The notes beneath the pieces were generated by a model that searched no databases, was not told where the DNA came from, and saw nothing but the letters and a program-made list of their open reading frames with translations. From Palaemon carinicauda (Eukaryota > Arthropoda > Malacostraca > Decapoda > Palaemonidae), in NCBI RefSeq assembly GCF_036898095.1, contig NC_090729.1, forward strand, positions 62,957,282 to 63,021,281: a DNA stretch of 64,000 nucleotides, given 5' to 3'. Below are positions 46,661 through 60,957 of this stretch, one piece after another. The translations under genes were made by a program, and so were the position numbers. Positions within the stretch are counted from its first letter, which is position 1; every line of letters begins with the position of its first letter.

Positions 46661-49600
46661 CAACATTTTGGATCCGAAATAGAGCCCAAGAGTGAAATAG
46701 CTTTAGTAAAGGAAACAAAATTAGGCGTATAAATTATTGCCACATGTGGAGTATTTGAGGTCTGGACCAATAAATGATAAAGGTTTTTCCTGGAGTGAAG
46801 ATTATGAACATCACCAGAGTTATTGTTTGGTTGTTATGCACTTTAGTGATTATATAGTGCTCCTATGTCCCTCAGCTATTTCTTTGTTGCATGTTGTAGA
46901 GAGAGATGTTTTTCTTCTCAGATTTATTACGACGGGTTCAACAATTACAGTTTCTCAGTGCATCCAGCACACATGGCCATTTACAAGGGCTGTGTTGTCA
47001 CTCACCCCTTTAAAAATTTTGTATCATGAATAATACATATTTTCATTTTTAAGTTTTAAAATTATCGGATTCTACAGATAAAAGTAAGAACTTTATCTCA
47101 ATTGTCCCAAATAATTTATGCTATTGACAGAATAATATATATTTATTAGACTTATAAAGCAGTACAAATATATTAATTGTATTTAAATAAAAAATTATAG
47201 TTTTTTTCTTATTGAAACACATTAAATTGGATTTTAATTTTCTAACTTTTTCTTTATTTTGTTACCAAGAAATATTTGAAATACTTCAGAATTGTAAAGG
47301 AATTAACAAAGCAATGGGACTTCCAGGATTTTTTTTTTTTTTTTACTAATTTATCTCACTGGTTCAATCTTCAATCTTGATTTATCCTAATCTTTTTCAC
47401 GAGAAGGTCCGTAATCTTAATTATCTTTATTTTCTTTTTCCTAAACTCTTGGTCCTCGTGAGAAGAGAAAAGCAAAGCCCTGGTTGGTCAAGTCATCCAT
47501 TTCTAGCTTTTGTCTTCTTTAGGTTACTTTGATAAACAAACATCTGAAAACTTATAGATTGACATATTTAAAATGCAAACCTCCTTTTATTTGAGGGTTT
47601 ATGTGTTCGTAATATAATCATCTTGGTACTGGACAGTTAAACCCAAGATAATGAAGATTAATTGGATTTACAGAGTAAGTTTTTTTTCCTTTTTCTTTGA
47701 AGGTGAAGATTCGTATTATAACTTTCTTACAATACATTCCTCGTCCCATCCACCGTCTTCAGCAATATTGTCTAGATTAACATAAATTCCTGTTCAGTAT
47801 TTCAATGGCATCGCCAAAATAGTTCTTGAAAATGAGATGACTTTAGTTATGCTAAAATTATTTAGTCACGTAAGAAGTTTTATAAGTCTCTTCACAGATG
47901 ATGAAGCTTTTTTCTAGCCAGGGTGTATTACCCTTCAGTGATTATATAGTGCTCTTATCCCCTCGATTCATTCTTTGTTGCAAGTTTAGCCAGACACTCC
48001 GGGAGCAACAATTATTTCCCACCCAGATTCAATAAAAAATCTATATTCTCAGTAGAATTATTTTATCGTATGATTTTGCGGTCTTTTGTCTCTCATGAAT
48101 GACGAGACGTGAAGGTCAGGCAAATAGCATAAGAGAATATATCACAAGAGCAGAAGAAACTATAAGATATAGACAGTTAAACAGGATAGAGTAGTGGACC
48201 TCATAATAAAAGAGTCCACATAAGAGAAATTGTAAAAGATAGAGGAAAAGCCATGGATGAACGATGAAATATTGAGACGAATAAAGAAAAGGAAGGAACT
48301 AAACAGAAGAAAAAGAAATGAGATCTATTTGGATGTAAAAAAAAAAAAAAGTTTTAGAGGATAGAAGGGATCTAAAGAAGAGAGAAGTGCAAGAAGGGAT
48401 GAAAAAGAAAATTACTTTATTTGGAAAAAGGAAACAAGAGGAAAAGGGATTAAAAATAGAAACAAAATTAAACTGGGAAATCATTGACAGAACAAGGAGC
48501 AGACAGAAAGCCAATGGTAAGGTAATATAACTTTATAGGGAGCAATGAACTAAGCCAGATAATAAAGAAACAAAAGAGAAATTATTCCCATACTGGAAAA
48601 CCATATATTGTAAGCATAAAAATAAAATAGAATTAGTATGGAATGACGAAAACGGAATGAATACGAAAAGGAAATAGCGCACCAGAAAGATATACAAGGA
48701 TAGACATACTTAAAGGACACTCTTACCTTGTGATGGTAACATAAAGGAAAATGAAACCAAATGAAAATCCTACAATCATACGAGAAGAAGTACAGAATTG
48801 CCTGGGAAAACTATAGGCAAAATCAGTAGCAGAACCGGATGGCCTTAAACCAGAGCACTTCATGGCACTAGGAAAAAAACAAAACATGTCTTGAAACCTT
48901 AGAGAAAAGTTACCAAAATGGATTATACGAAAAAGGAAAACCATTTTTGTGGAGGATGTCAACAACAAAGATGATTGAAAAGAAAAGAAGGCCAATGGCA
49001 AAAAACCTAAGTCCTATAGTTCTATTGGATATTTCATATAAAATATTTATGATGATGATGAAAGAGGAAATAGAAAATCACTTAGGAGTAGATGAGGAAG
49101 ATAATGATTGCCAAGCAGGATTTACAAGAGGAAGATGGATAAAGGACATTATTTTTATATTACATTATGTGGAAAAGAACTATAGAAACAAGAAACCCCT
49201 AATAGTAACTGCAATAGAATTTAGTAAAGCATTTAGCTCTGTAAAAAGGGAGGTATTAATAGGAGTTTTAAAAGAATATAGAATTAACACCAAAATCATA
49301 AGTGCAATTGCAAATATTTATCTAGGAGATACTACGGGCATTGACTTCGGATAAGGTATATAACAAGAAATTGAGGTTAAGAGTAGATTAAAACAGGGTA
49401 CACAGCGTTAACTTCGCTTTTTCATCTAATTACATATATTGTCATGAAGAAACTGGAATAGGAAGGAAATGGTTTCAGAAATCAATTAATAAATGTAGAA
49501 TCATTATTTTTCGCAGATGATGCCTTAATAATTGCAGAGGAAGTACATAATGCAAAGCGTAACATCCAGATATTAGTAGCAAATGGTAAAAAAATGTGGG

Positions 49601-50335
49601 TTAGAATTTAATGAAGAAAAGATTAATTTCATGATTTACAACATGAAAGAAAAGCCAGATCACATAGAGGGAATCAAAGTAGTAAAAAGTTTGACATATT
49701 TCGGAATGAAGCTAGACAGTAATAGGAACATATTTAGAACTCATAAAAGGGTAATGATAGAAAAAAAGCACAAAAAATAGCTAATTTAACATATTCAGTT
49801 ATAGAGTGAAGTTGCAATAACGTAATAATTGGAGAAACTTTCTGGAAAAGTATTGCTTTACCATCTACTTTGTATGGAACAAGTATTATAAATCTAATAG
49901 AAACTGAAATAGAGAAACTACAAAGGATAGATTTTAGGTAATACTACACTAAGAAAGGAGATAGGTGCATCTTCTATGAAAGCAAGGGTGATGGATGGGA
50001 AGCTGCAGTACTTGAATTGTACCTTGAATGAGAAGAAGGAAATACTAAAAGCAATTATCCTGGATATTGAAGAAAAAGAAGGACGATGGTGGAAACAACC
50101 GACAAAGTGAATAGAAGAATTAAGTATAGACATAAGACAGATAAGAAGAATGAACAAGGCAGAAATAAAATCGGAAACCAGAAAATGGGATACTGAAAAG
50201 TGGAAAGAAATAATAGAAAGTAAAGTGAGCTTAAAGATATATAGAACGTGGAAGAAAGTAATTAAAGACGAGGAATTTTATGACAACAAATCTGCTTCAG
50301 TAATATTTTTAGAGCAAAAACTAATACGTTGAATT
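46661..50335 (+). repeat. Long interspersed repeat, copy 2
   Basis: Colinear with 14813-18990 and lacking the 605-bp insert. It gives the empty target site for that insert and a better-preserved LINE RT. Confidence 0.85.
48940..50335 (+). pseudogene. LINE (non-LTR) reverse transcriptase relic, copy 2
   Basis: The frame 48947-49354 reads MAKNLSPIVLLDISYKIFMM, CQAGFTRGRWIKDIIFILHY, then TAIEFSKAFSSVKREVL: motif A with the catalytic Asp changed to Glu. SRLKQGTQ stands for the S.LRQGC motif B. At ~49504 LFFADDALIIAEE preserves the FADD active site. CGLEFNEEKINFMIY and VVKSLTYFGMKLDS follow (thumb). The C-terminal tail (50150-50332) is RKWDTEKWKEIIESK. Several stops and frameshifts. Confidence 0.85.
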
Positions 50336-50787
50336 AAACATTGTAAATAAACATGACTGAATAATCGGGATAAAAATAAAATACGAAGGAAAAAAAAAGA
50401 AATAAAATCAAAATAACGGTTTCAGGAGCCACTAATTCCAAACTACACTTGCATAACGAAAGAACACAGAATGATTCTTAAAATTTAATTCTCAAAAATA
50501 AAGAAAAAGTAAAGAATTCCGGCAATTTAAAATAATTTAACATCTTTTGCACAATCACTCAAAGTCGCCTGATCTTGTGGTACATTTTCTTTACTTGACA
50601 TTTTTGACAATTTATTTTCATTTTTCCACTGTTATTTTTTACAATTCTCTCAGCTATGAGTTTCTTCCGAATTGTTCTATCGAAAAAGGATGTCTCCGAT
50701 TCCATTTAATTAGATCTTAAGTCTAGCTGGCAAATCTGGTAAGTGTTTAAATCAATTTAAAGTAGAAAACGCATTTTCATGGAAATC

Positions 50788-50850
<63 letters not shown>

Positions 50851-51370
50851 AACCGAAGGATGAGGAAGCAAGAATTGAAAGAGAAGAAATCAAAGAGAGA
50901 ATGAAGTAGAAAGTAGCAAGGGGAAAAAGTTGGTGAATACAAAAGTAATTTTGTAAACATTTTAGTTATCTCTTCATCATTATACAAGAGGCTGATATTC
51001 TGTACCCAATACCATATGAACAATATAATTAAATTGTAATCATTACAAAAATAAATATAGTACTTCCATTACTATTATAGTTAGAAACATATTAGACTCT
51101 CTTGATGACGTGCAATAACTACACTTTTTCTTCATCAGCATTTGGAAAGGAAAACACTAACTTTCGGTCGAGTTTGTTAATTTCCTTTGTATTTTGCCAC
51201 ACAGCACATATAAGTGATTAGCCTGGATTCCAAAAACAGTCAAATCTTCTGGAATAACAGGAGAAAACTGTGAAGAAATCAAGTGACACCCCTTCACTCA
51301 CTGCCTATAATAACTGTGTGAAAGTATACCAACCGTGTGTCACACGATCGTACATAGTAACGACATTTCT
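50336..51370. other. No gene recognised; (GA)n microsatellite
   Basis: Contains a pure (GA)n run at about 50794-50849. The rest is AT-rich without visible motifs. Confidence 0.6.
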
Positions 51371-51484
<114 letters not shown>

Positions 51485-51579
51485 TATGCTTTGTATCTTT
51501 GCTCTCCCCTCGCACTGATAAGGGACCTGAATAGACATGTCTGTTTTTCTCACCGTTAACTGGTAACAGCAACGGTTGT

Positions 51580-51721
51580 CAGTTGAACAGGAAATTGCCT
51601 GTTATGTTCTTATGTCCTTTTTGCCTGGAGTTTATGTATATATAAGCGGATGTTCTGTAATAAATTTACTCAGTTGCTTTCATTCTGCCTTCTTAGTCAG
51701 AGCCTCTCTCGGCCTGTCACA
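51580..51721 (+). repeat. Ty3/gypsy LTR end (gypsy-4) with TATA box, poly(A) signal and PBS
   Basis: TATATATAAGCGG (51637) and AATAAA (51659) fit an LTR promoter and poly(A) signal. The LTR ends CTGTCACA at 51721, followed at 51723-51740 by TGGTGACACCGGAGTGAC, a TGGTGAC-type PBS. The LTR start was not found; it may lie beyond the (AT)n array. Confidence 0.65.
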
Positions 51722-51782
51722 TTGGTGACACCGGAGTGACTTGCTCCTCCCGCCTTCCCCCCCCCCCCCCTCCATTTTAACT

Positions 51783-52280
51783 ATGGCGGACTCCACGGAA
51801 GTTGGCGCCCCCCCTTGAAACTTTCGTCGTTTGCCAGCAGAGAGGTGTTTGCATGGTTTCAGCGCGCAAAAGTCCAGTTCCGCATCAAGGGGGTGACTCG
51901 CTCAACCACCAAAGCAGATTAGGATCTCGCGGCGATACCCATGGACACCATCCTGGAAATATTCGACTGGCTTTGTGAACAATGAGACACCCCAATAGCG
52001 TATGACTTCCTCAAAACATACCTTCTGCAGCAGTACTCGCCGTCGCCAGCCGCCCGTATTGAAAAGCTTTTTCAGCTCTCTCAACAACCATTAGGGGACC
52101 AAAGGGCTTCGTTCCCCCTCAGTGATATGACCAGTATCGCTGGCCTGCAATCTACAGAAAACGGCTCTCCTCGTGAGGTGAACCTACTTCATGCCCTTTG
52201 TATACGCTGTTTACCCGAACATACCCAGTGTCGATAGTTTACCCATAAATGACTTGATGACCAAAGCCAGCATTTTATAA
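51783..52280 (+). pseudogene. Ty3/gypsy gag relic (gypsy-4)
   Basis: ATG 51783 (MADSTEV) about 45 bp after the PBS. After a frame change the capsid-like gag reads EVFAWFQRAKVQFRIKGVTR, STTKAD, stop, DLAAIPMDTILEIFDWLCEQ, stop, DTPIAYDFLKTYLLQQYSPS, ARIEKLFQLSQQPLGDQRAS. The A-W-F-x-R-A-E/K-x-Q-F, TKAD and QQPLGD blocks are typical of a common arthropod Ty3/gypsy gag. Stops follow near 52236. No protease or pol follows. Confidence 0.8.
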
Positions 52281-52769
52281 GCTTAGTGTTCCTGGTAATA
52301 ACATTATGCAGTGAAATATTTTATTTCTTTGAGTGGCTTTTGTTTCTCTTTCAGATGAAACTTATTTGCTTTGTTATTACTGTTATGCTTTTTATGCAAT
52401 ATGTTTAGCATAAATATACTAATTTCAATCATGATTTCTGTGTTTCTTGTAAATAATCAATAGAGGAATTTCTGCGTCTCTTTCACCTCAAGATCATATC
52501 ATGTATATCAGAGCATCTTTGATCCTCTTAAGGACTTTGTAAGACTAAAGTCGTCTTTACCATGCAAACAAGTAAGTTTGGTTGTACTATGTCTATATTA
52601 CTGTTTTATGATTCCTACATGAACATAAACCTATCTCTCTAGATCCAGACCTGGGAGGTACAGTATTCTATTCATTACCTATTGGTACAAACTATGCTTT
52701 ACGTAAATAAAAACACGATATACTTCTGCTTGCTAATTGTTCTTCTGAACTCACAATTTTCGGGTTTTT
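52281..52769. other. No gene recognised
   Basis: AT-rich DNA between the gag relic and a DIRS fragment. No motif or repeat partner was seen. Confidence 0.45.
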
Positions 52770-52957
52770 TTTCCTAGAGTCTATATAGACTTTTCCCTGT
52801 AGGGGGCTGGATGAGCTGGCATATGGCATGCTCAGTTGACTGATGTATTACGGTAACATCAAGTGTCTTTGGTCTTATTGACCAAATAGGAAATAGTTAA
52901 TTCGAGATAACAGCACTATTATAAATCCACAGATACATTAATGCTCTGGTAGACTTC
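52770..52957 (-). repeat. Fragment of DIRS 3' non-coding region
   Basis: Inverse matches to DIRS-D 12975-13160: TACCAGAGCATTAATGTATC then TGTGGATT, and CCCCCTACAGGGAAAAGTC against CCCCCTACAGGGAAGAGTC. It ends at an (AT)n array (52965-53026). Confidence 0.6.
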
Positions 52958-52962
52958 CATCA

Positions 52963-53026
<64 letters not shown>

Positions 53027-53029
<3 letters not shown>

Positions 53030-54502
53030 AAGGACATCATCCTACCCATCATGTTTCCTCCCCCGTGGACTCTTTTCTGTATGATATAACTTTATTATTT
53101 ATTCCACACAGGGGATTTTTTATAACAATGTTGCGCTCTTTGATAGATTTATATTCATGTATAATAATGTAAATTTCAATAGATAACCACCTTGGTATTT
53201 TATATTTATATCCGAATGAAAACACAATTGATTGTGGTGGTTGGAAGTGTTTCCCTATTGGTCTACTTATCCGTCTGCACTCTGTAATATAGTAACCGTT
53301 CATGTTCAGTAAATTGTCAGTCTCTCTATGCTCGCCTTTTTGTCCTCACTACTGGTGACCCCGGAAATGTTGGAAACACATAGCAGTTTTGGCTTGCCAT
53401 TCACGGACTAATTACGGCTGCGTTTCCTTTGTATATCTCCTTTTGCCAGTAATGTTTAACAACGTCTTTTGGCTTTATCCCACTTAGTTTCTTGAAGCAG
53501 CAACGATGAATATATCTGACATAAACAGCTCACGCCCTAGCCCCGATCCATCAACTGACTATGACGAAACCGCTCAGCCCATCGTGCCAAGCAACCACTC
53601 AGCTGCGCCCTAAGTCAAGCTGCCACCGTTCTCACAACACAACACTGCCTCCTGGTTTCTGAGGGCGGTCGTTCTCTCCAGGGTGACCAAGCTAATCGAC
53701 CGCTGCGCCAAAGCTGACATCGTCCTAGTCCCCATCCCCGGGGAGGTATTCGACAAGATCTCCCCATGGCTCGACGCCCACTCTGGTCAGGCGTCCTACA
53801 AAGACCTGCGAACCAAACTAATCAATATATGCTCGCTTTCCGTCTCGGCAAGGGCACAGAAGGTCCTTGATCTCAAAAAGAGAGGTTGTCAGAATAGCAG
53901 TCAAATCTTTCCTCTTGAATGTCCACGGACAAGAAGATTGGGTGATGATTGACCAATTAAAACCTGCGTACCTTGAAAGCAACAAGGAGATCACCGCGGG
54001 CCTTGGTAGACCTAGGACTCCATCAGAGAGCAAACTATCCACCAGACGGGAGAAAACCATGCAACGACAAGGGAAAATGATTCTTCAGAAGCAGAGCAAC
54101 CTTCCCCTCCGCTGAAGCACCAGAGGGGAATTACGTCGCCCTCCACGATACAGGGATTAATCGCATCAACCATCTCCGATGCCAGCTGTCTGGGCGGGGG
54201 AGTACTTGTAAGGACATCATCTTACCCACTGTGTTTTCTCCCCTGGACTCTTTTCTGTATATTGTAACTTTATTATTTATTCCACACAGTGGATTTCTGT
54301 AAAACGATGTTGCACTCTTTGAGAGCATTATTTTCATGTATGATATTGTATATTTCATTAAGTTACTGCCTTCATATTCATAATTTATATTTGAATGAAA
54401 ACACAATTGATTTTGGCAGTTGGAGATGTTTCCCTCCCAGGCTACTTATCCGTCCGTTCAGTAAATTATCAGTCTCTCTCTGGTTGTCTTGTTGTCCTCA
54501 CA
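53027..54502 (+). mobile_element. Short LTR element with gag only (gypsy-5)
   Basis: 5' LTR 53027-53351 and 3' LTR 54207-54502 both start TGTAAGGACATCATC, share TTATTTATTCCACACAG and AAAACACAATTGATT, and end in TTGTCCTCAC. A PBS (TGGTGACCCCGGA, 53353) follows the first; a purine-rich tract GGGCGGGGGAGTA precedes the second. The 855-bp interior has only a gag relic: RVTKLIDRCAKADIVLVPIP, EVFDKISPWLDA, SLSVSARAQKVL (53640-53870). Pol is absent, so it is non-autonomous or internally deleted. An (AT)n array abuts the left LTR, hiding any target duplication. Confidence 0.85.
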
Positions 54503-57500
54503 AGTTTGTTTCTTTCAACCACTTCCCTCCAAAATGAGATAACATTACCCAAGCAACTCTTTAGGCTATTGCTAGATTCCAATCCCATTCCATTTATTTT
54601 GCAAGTCATCTAAGGCATTGAATATTGACCCATTCCTGACTGCAGTTGGGGAAATAGACTTTTTAATGGAATGTAGCTGGGGATGGATTTAAATGCTTTA
54701 TTACGCCTTATACATTTTCCAGTAACCTGAATTTGGTCTATGACTTCAATTAAAAAAGATTACATCTTTGCATAATATATTTTATTTAAGGATTATCCAA
54801 AGAACACAGATGCAATTAAAATTCTAGAATTCATAAACTAAGACCATTGCTTCACAAGGCCAGATATTCTTCTGAATCTTTAGACAAGGAAGATACTCTC
54901 CAGAATATTTTGACAAATGCCTTTGATTGAGCACTTTATGCATGATAAGATTTTGATACATCTAATTAAGATCTCCTGATTTTGGGTACATCTGTCAATG
55001 GACAATTTGATTGAGTTTAACTACTTTCACAAAGGTTCCTCTAATAAATAGAAAATGTAAATTATTCTCATAATTTTTCTCAGGCACCAACTAGAGAGAT
55101 AGCTGCAAGTCCAGCTTAAGCTTGATCGTTTCTTGTAGTTTCTGCAAACTCACTATCAATGTGAGTTAAGGATTTGAGTGTTGGGGGAACCTGTAGATCT
55201 GCTTGCTGATTTAAGATGATCAATGATCTAGCTTTTCTCTATGCAAGTATGTGTGTTTTATTATATCTTACTTTTATGATCATAGTAAAATCTTTTCCAC
55301 TAATAAATTGTCCAACCTGCATCAAATATTAAAAGTGTCTACTTATAAAAGCATAATATTTACTGCAAATCCAAAATTTTTCTTTGTGCAGAGTTTATGA
55401 GGTATGTATGATAGCGGCCATGCACCTGCATGTATGACAACGGCCGGCGAAGAATACGGCAGAGAAACGAGGTTCACAGGGGTGCGTTATCCCCCCACTG
55501 TTAAGTAAGTAGGTAAGGATACAGCTTATAGGTACGGTTACATGGGGAAGTTTAGGTTAGTTGGTGTTCTTGTGCAGAGGTTTAGCGCAAAATGTACAGA
55601 GTTTATGTAATACAGCGGCAACATTTTATGGGCGACTAGAAAATAAGAAGAATGAGATTCCGGATATGAAACGAGGATGCTGGGAGGGTATACGAAGGCT
55701 CCTTGCTGTTGTATGAAGCCTTCGTGTTCTCCAGAGTGTCGTTGCCATCCAGGATGTTTTCCACCTCTTTAGCAAATCTTGTGAAAAATTTGTGGTGTGT
55801 CTTCTTTTTGTCGTTACATAGTTACACAGTTATTTGTGAAGTCTTACCCTCTTAAGTCTCAATTTTTGTCATAGATGATCTTTCAGTGTTTCCCATAAAG
55901 CCAAATTTAAAAATCCCGGATCCCTCCTTACTTTGTTTGGTGTTTCCTATAATTCTCTGTTTTGTCAAAAGTTATTCATTCTGTCCAACACCTTTCCGAA
56001 GTCACTGCTTCAATTGTGTTAATGAATATTTTGATTGAATACTATATCTTCCCTCCTTGGCGGACCATTTCCTTTAACACTGGCACATATTAGGTTAGGA
56101 AGGGAAAATTCCCTTACCTCCACCATTTTCCAGTTGGCTTCTTCTCCTTTGAGCTAATGTTCGTTGCTGCCCTTGTTGTCTGAGGTATTAGTTTTATTCT
56201 GCTAGTATATCCTCATTCCCCTCTCCTTTTTCTTAGTCTACTTCTGAATATATAGCTGCTCCTCATAGTGGTGAATCTCACCTATTTCATATGCCTCGAC
56301 CGTCAAAACTAATACACGTTCCTCGTAATTAAATTTGTTCACTTTTTCGAGTAATAGTTTATTTTTTCATCGCTAAAAAAATGTTTTTTGTCACACACTA
56401 TGTGGTTATCATATGTCAAGAATTTCAGTGTGACAGACAATACGTGTGAGTCACTCTTCAGAAAAGAAAATATTTTTCTAATATGTCTCAGAGGTAAATA
56501 TGTTTTTCAATTTAATATGCTAAAGTATATCGAATAATATCTCAGTCTTTGTGAAGAAGAGGGGAATGAGAATCACTATTTTAATAGTTCATAATAAAGG
56601 TGCACGAGGACACAAATCAGCAATAATGTGGACCAGATCTTGAGGCCAGCTCTAACTGATTCTAAATGATAGTCCCTCTTGGAGAGAGTTCTTATTTTAA
56701 TTTATGGTGTGGGCTCTCGTGAACCCATCAGGTTTTTAGAGGTGGGAGCAAAGCCATTGAAGTTGACGGCTTTCATTCTAACTCGACATGGGCCATTGGC
56801 CTTACTCTCTCTTTCACATTGACCTGGGATTAGAAAAAATAGCTCCGCTCTTTCGTTCTTATTGTATTAAAGCCAACACTTCTTGTTGGCACGGGCCTTT
56901 CCCTTGGTCGGCCTGTAGGTTTACTGCTCCTCTGATTACTCCTCTGTTTCAGCAATCATTGCAAGTTGCACTATGAGTATTAGCCATGTGTCATGTAATA
57001 TAAGAAACTTTATTTACCTAATAATATATCAGGTAACTTCATGATACTTAAATTTTAATTATATGAATTACATAATTTTCCTATTTGTTATCTTATGTTT
57101 CAGCCATTCCTGACAATGAATAATATGTGAAACTCCTGTTCATTTTTCTTAACATCCCCAGCCAGATACGGTAATAACAATTATTAGAGATCCTAGCGGG
57201 CACTGGGCTGTGGATGGGGAAACACCAATAACGAGTGATTTTCAGCAATAATGATGATTAGAAGCACATAATAAACACAAGATAACTAGAAGGAAAACTT
57301 TATTGTTATGTAAGTGGCGGGAAGTTAAAGCATCATAGCTATCTAGAATTTGAATAAGGTCCTTTAAATGGTTTTTGCTGTGCCGTGGTATAGTTCGGTT
57401 ACAAATAAACATCTCGCTACTGCTAGGTTCTGGGAAGCAGTATATGGATGAGCTGCGTACGCCAACCATGGGGGTCATTAGTTTGATAATATTCTTTTAC

Positions 57501-57747
57501 TTTACCATGAGCAGAAATAACTACATAATGAACTGCGATTGTTTTAACGGTAGTCGTTCTAGAACTGAAGTGGATTTGTATTTAATCAGATGGTCTTACA
57601 AGTATTAACTTATGCATCAGAAACTTGCAGCCTTAGAACATAGGCTAGTTATAACTCAAGTGGATATTGAAAGAATAATGATGTGAATAACACTGGGAGA
57701 GAAAAAGAGCAACATCGATATTAAATATTTTCCTTAACTATTATTAT
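54503..57747. other. No gene recognised (3.2 kb)
   Basis: No conserved coding motif on either strand. Short ORFs at 56788-56976, 57242-57478 and 57375-57608 have none. The block at 56869-56930 is a dispersed repeat shared with about 45350-45420. The DIRS-C end abuts TTATTATTATTT at 57740. Confidence 0.5.
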
Positions 57748-58679
57748 TTTTGGGCTCAAGCCATGTCGTCCTGATGGAAGTTCCTTTAAGTAACTTCCTA
57801 AGTGATGTATGTACTACAGTGATATTCCCAGAGAATTTTACCTTTATGTATCTAGAATTCTAAATCCTGGCGTGAATATCCTTAAATTTTCTCTCAAGGA
57901 TATCGCATAATATCAGAGGACGTATTCTTAACACGCCACATAGCAATCTGCACCCCTAAAAGTGTTCATACTTCGAGGGGGGTGTGGCAGAATAGAAGGT
58001 GAGCCGTATCAATGTTACCCCCGTTCTCGTACTACTATTGAGTATGACAACAGCATCATTTCCAAGATGGCGGACATTCCTTATTTTGTAGCGATTTCGC
58101 TCGGTGGTGTTCCTAGTTGATCTAACTTTTTCAATTGTTTTGCAAGGATTATAATTATGCTTTCTCCATCGTCTTCCGCCTCTGGAAAGTTGAGTATCGG
58201 GTCTTTACAATGAGTATATTTTAGCTCTTGTTTCACAGTGAAATTAGAGTAATTTATTGTGCCTAGGAGCTAGGCCTGTTACTGGAGGTGCCATGGGCGC
58301 TGTCGTTCGTTAGGCATGTGTTATTTATTTAGTAGAACGACTTTCCGGTTTTAAATAGCATTAATTAATTAATTAATTATGTAAGCTATTTAGGCAAATT
58401 CTACTTGTAAAGATATTTATAATATGCATAATTTCCTTTTCCATTTCGATAGTATAGTTAGAGTTTCGGTGAGTTAGGTAACCGAGATCTCAACTCGCCT
58501 AGGTAACCTAACCTAGGTGTTTTATTATACGTTCAGACATTTCCCTGGTTACCCTCGTGTATTGTTTTTCAATTCAAGTGGATATAGATATCTCCTAGAA
58601 TTGTATGAATCATTACACATCTCCATGGAGATTTAAGGTTAATCTCTGAGCGTAGCTTCAGGCATGACTAGCCTAGGGT

Positions 58680-59879
58680 TTTTCTGTCTCTTCCCCTAAC
58701 CGCAGGTTGTGGTATACCAGCAGGTTTTGGGATTCCGTCAGAATCTCAGAGTATTTAGTCTTGTGTCAGCGACCTGCCGGAAGGGTGAATAGGTTGTAGG
58801 ATACCATCATTCCCCTGCCAACTAGGCTGCCGACATTGGAGACTACCCCTCGCTAGCCGCACTTGAAGTGGTGGTAGGATACCATCTTCTCCTTGCGGTC
58901 TAAAAGACTAGTCCTATGCTCGCAGCCCCCTAGGCTGAAGAATAGTATTCTTCTTTTGCCGAGGATGGTGGTGGCACTGGAACTCTGTTTCTCCCTTGTT
59001 GAGAGGAGGTGGCAATGCTGCCGTTCCCTTAACTGCATTGGCAATCTCTAGGTTGAAGAACTGAGTCTCTCCTGTCACCTAGGATACCGTCGATACTGAA
59101 ACAGAGTTTCTTTAAGGTGTGGTAGGACTGACAGCTTAGCCAGCTCCTTCCACACCTTATACAGGACCCTGTTCCCTCCCCCTCTGTCCACTTTATGATG
59201 GCCAAGCCATTGTCTTTCACTGGGCGTGCGTCCTGCAACCTTACCATTGCCGGTGGGTTGCCGGGGCCGGCCAGACTCCCTCTCTACGGCCGTTGTCCAG
59301 CTTCGAGTAGCTATGTTAGGTGCAGGCAGCCGTGACAACTGCCGGCGGCCATGTTGAATGTCGGTGACCATGTGTCTTTCAACTGCCGGCGGCCATGACG
59401 GCTGCCGGCGGCAATGCATACTGCTGGTAGACACATCATCTGTCGGCAACTATGGTCTCTGCCGGGGCTGGCGGCTGCCGGCAGCCATGATGGCTGTGAG
59501 TGGGAAGTCCCTTCTGTCCCGAAGGTTCTTCAGCTCTCCCTTGGACTGTTAGCCACAGGTTCTGTTGCCGGAGTACCCCCGGCCAGGCCGGCACAGATAG
59601 GTGCTGACTCAGACGGCCGCACGCCGACTGTACTGGTACTGCCAGAGGCTAGCCTGCCGGCAGTGAATTGACGGCACCTTGCTGGCAATAATACTGTGGC
59701 TGGATGGAAGCCTGAATGGTATATTCTCCCCTTCCATTTGAACCTTCTTTCTGGAGAAAGGCAGTAAAATTAGACTTTTACATCCTTAATTAGTGTATAC
59801 ATACACAATAAGGAGTAGCCTTTACTCCATGCTATCTCTCTCTCTTTTAGCTAGCGTGCTGGATATGCCGGCAAGACTT

Positions 59880-59900
<21 letters not shown>
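58680..59900 (+). promoter_or_regulatory. DIRS-C GC-rich leader with clustered GCCGGC motifs
   Basis: Between 59240 and 59660 the palindromic GCCGGC or its TGCCGGC/GCCGGCA variants recur roughly every 15-40 bp, in a window that is mostly AT-rich. The homologous parts of DIRS-A and DIRS-B leaders carry the same clusters. A binding-site or RNA-structure role is inference. The small ORFs across it are not conserved between copies. Confidence 0.55.
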
Positions 59901-60870
<970 letters not shown>

Positions 60871-60957
60871 TAAAAGATGATTTTGCATGTTGATTATCAG
60901 AGAGATAATCCTTTATATACTCATTCTGTTTTCCTTTCTTCACATGAGGATCACCAG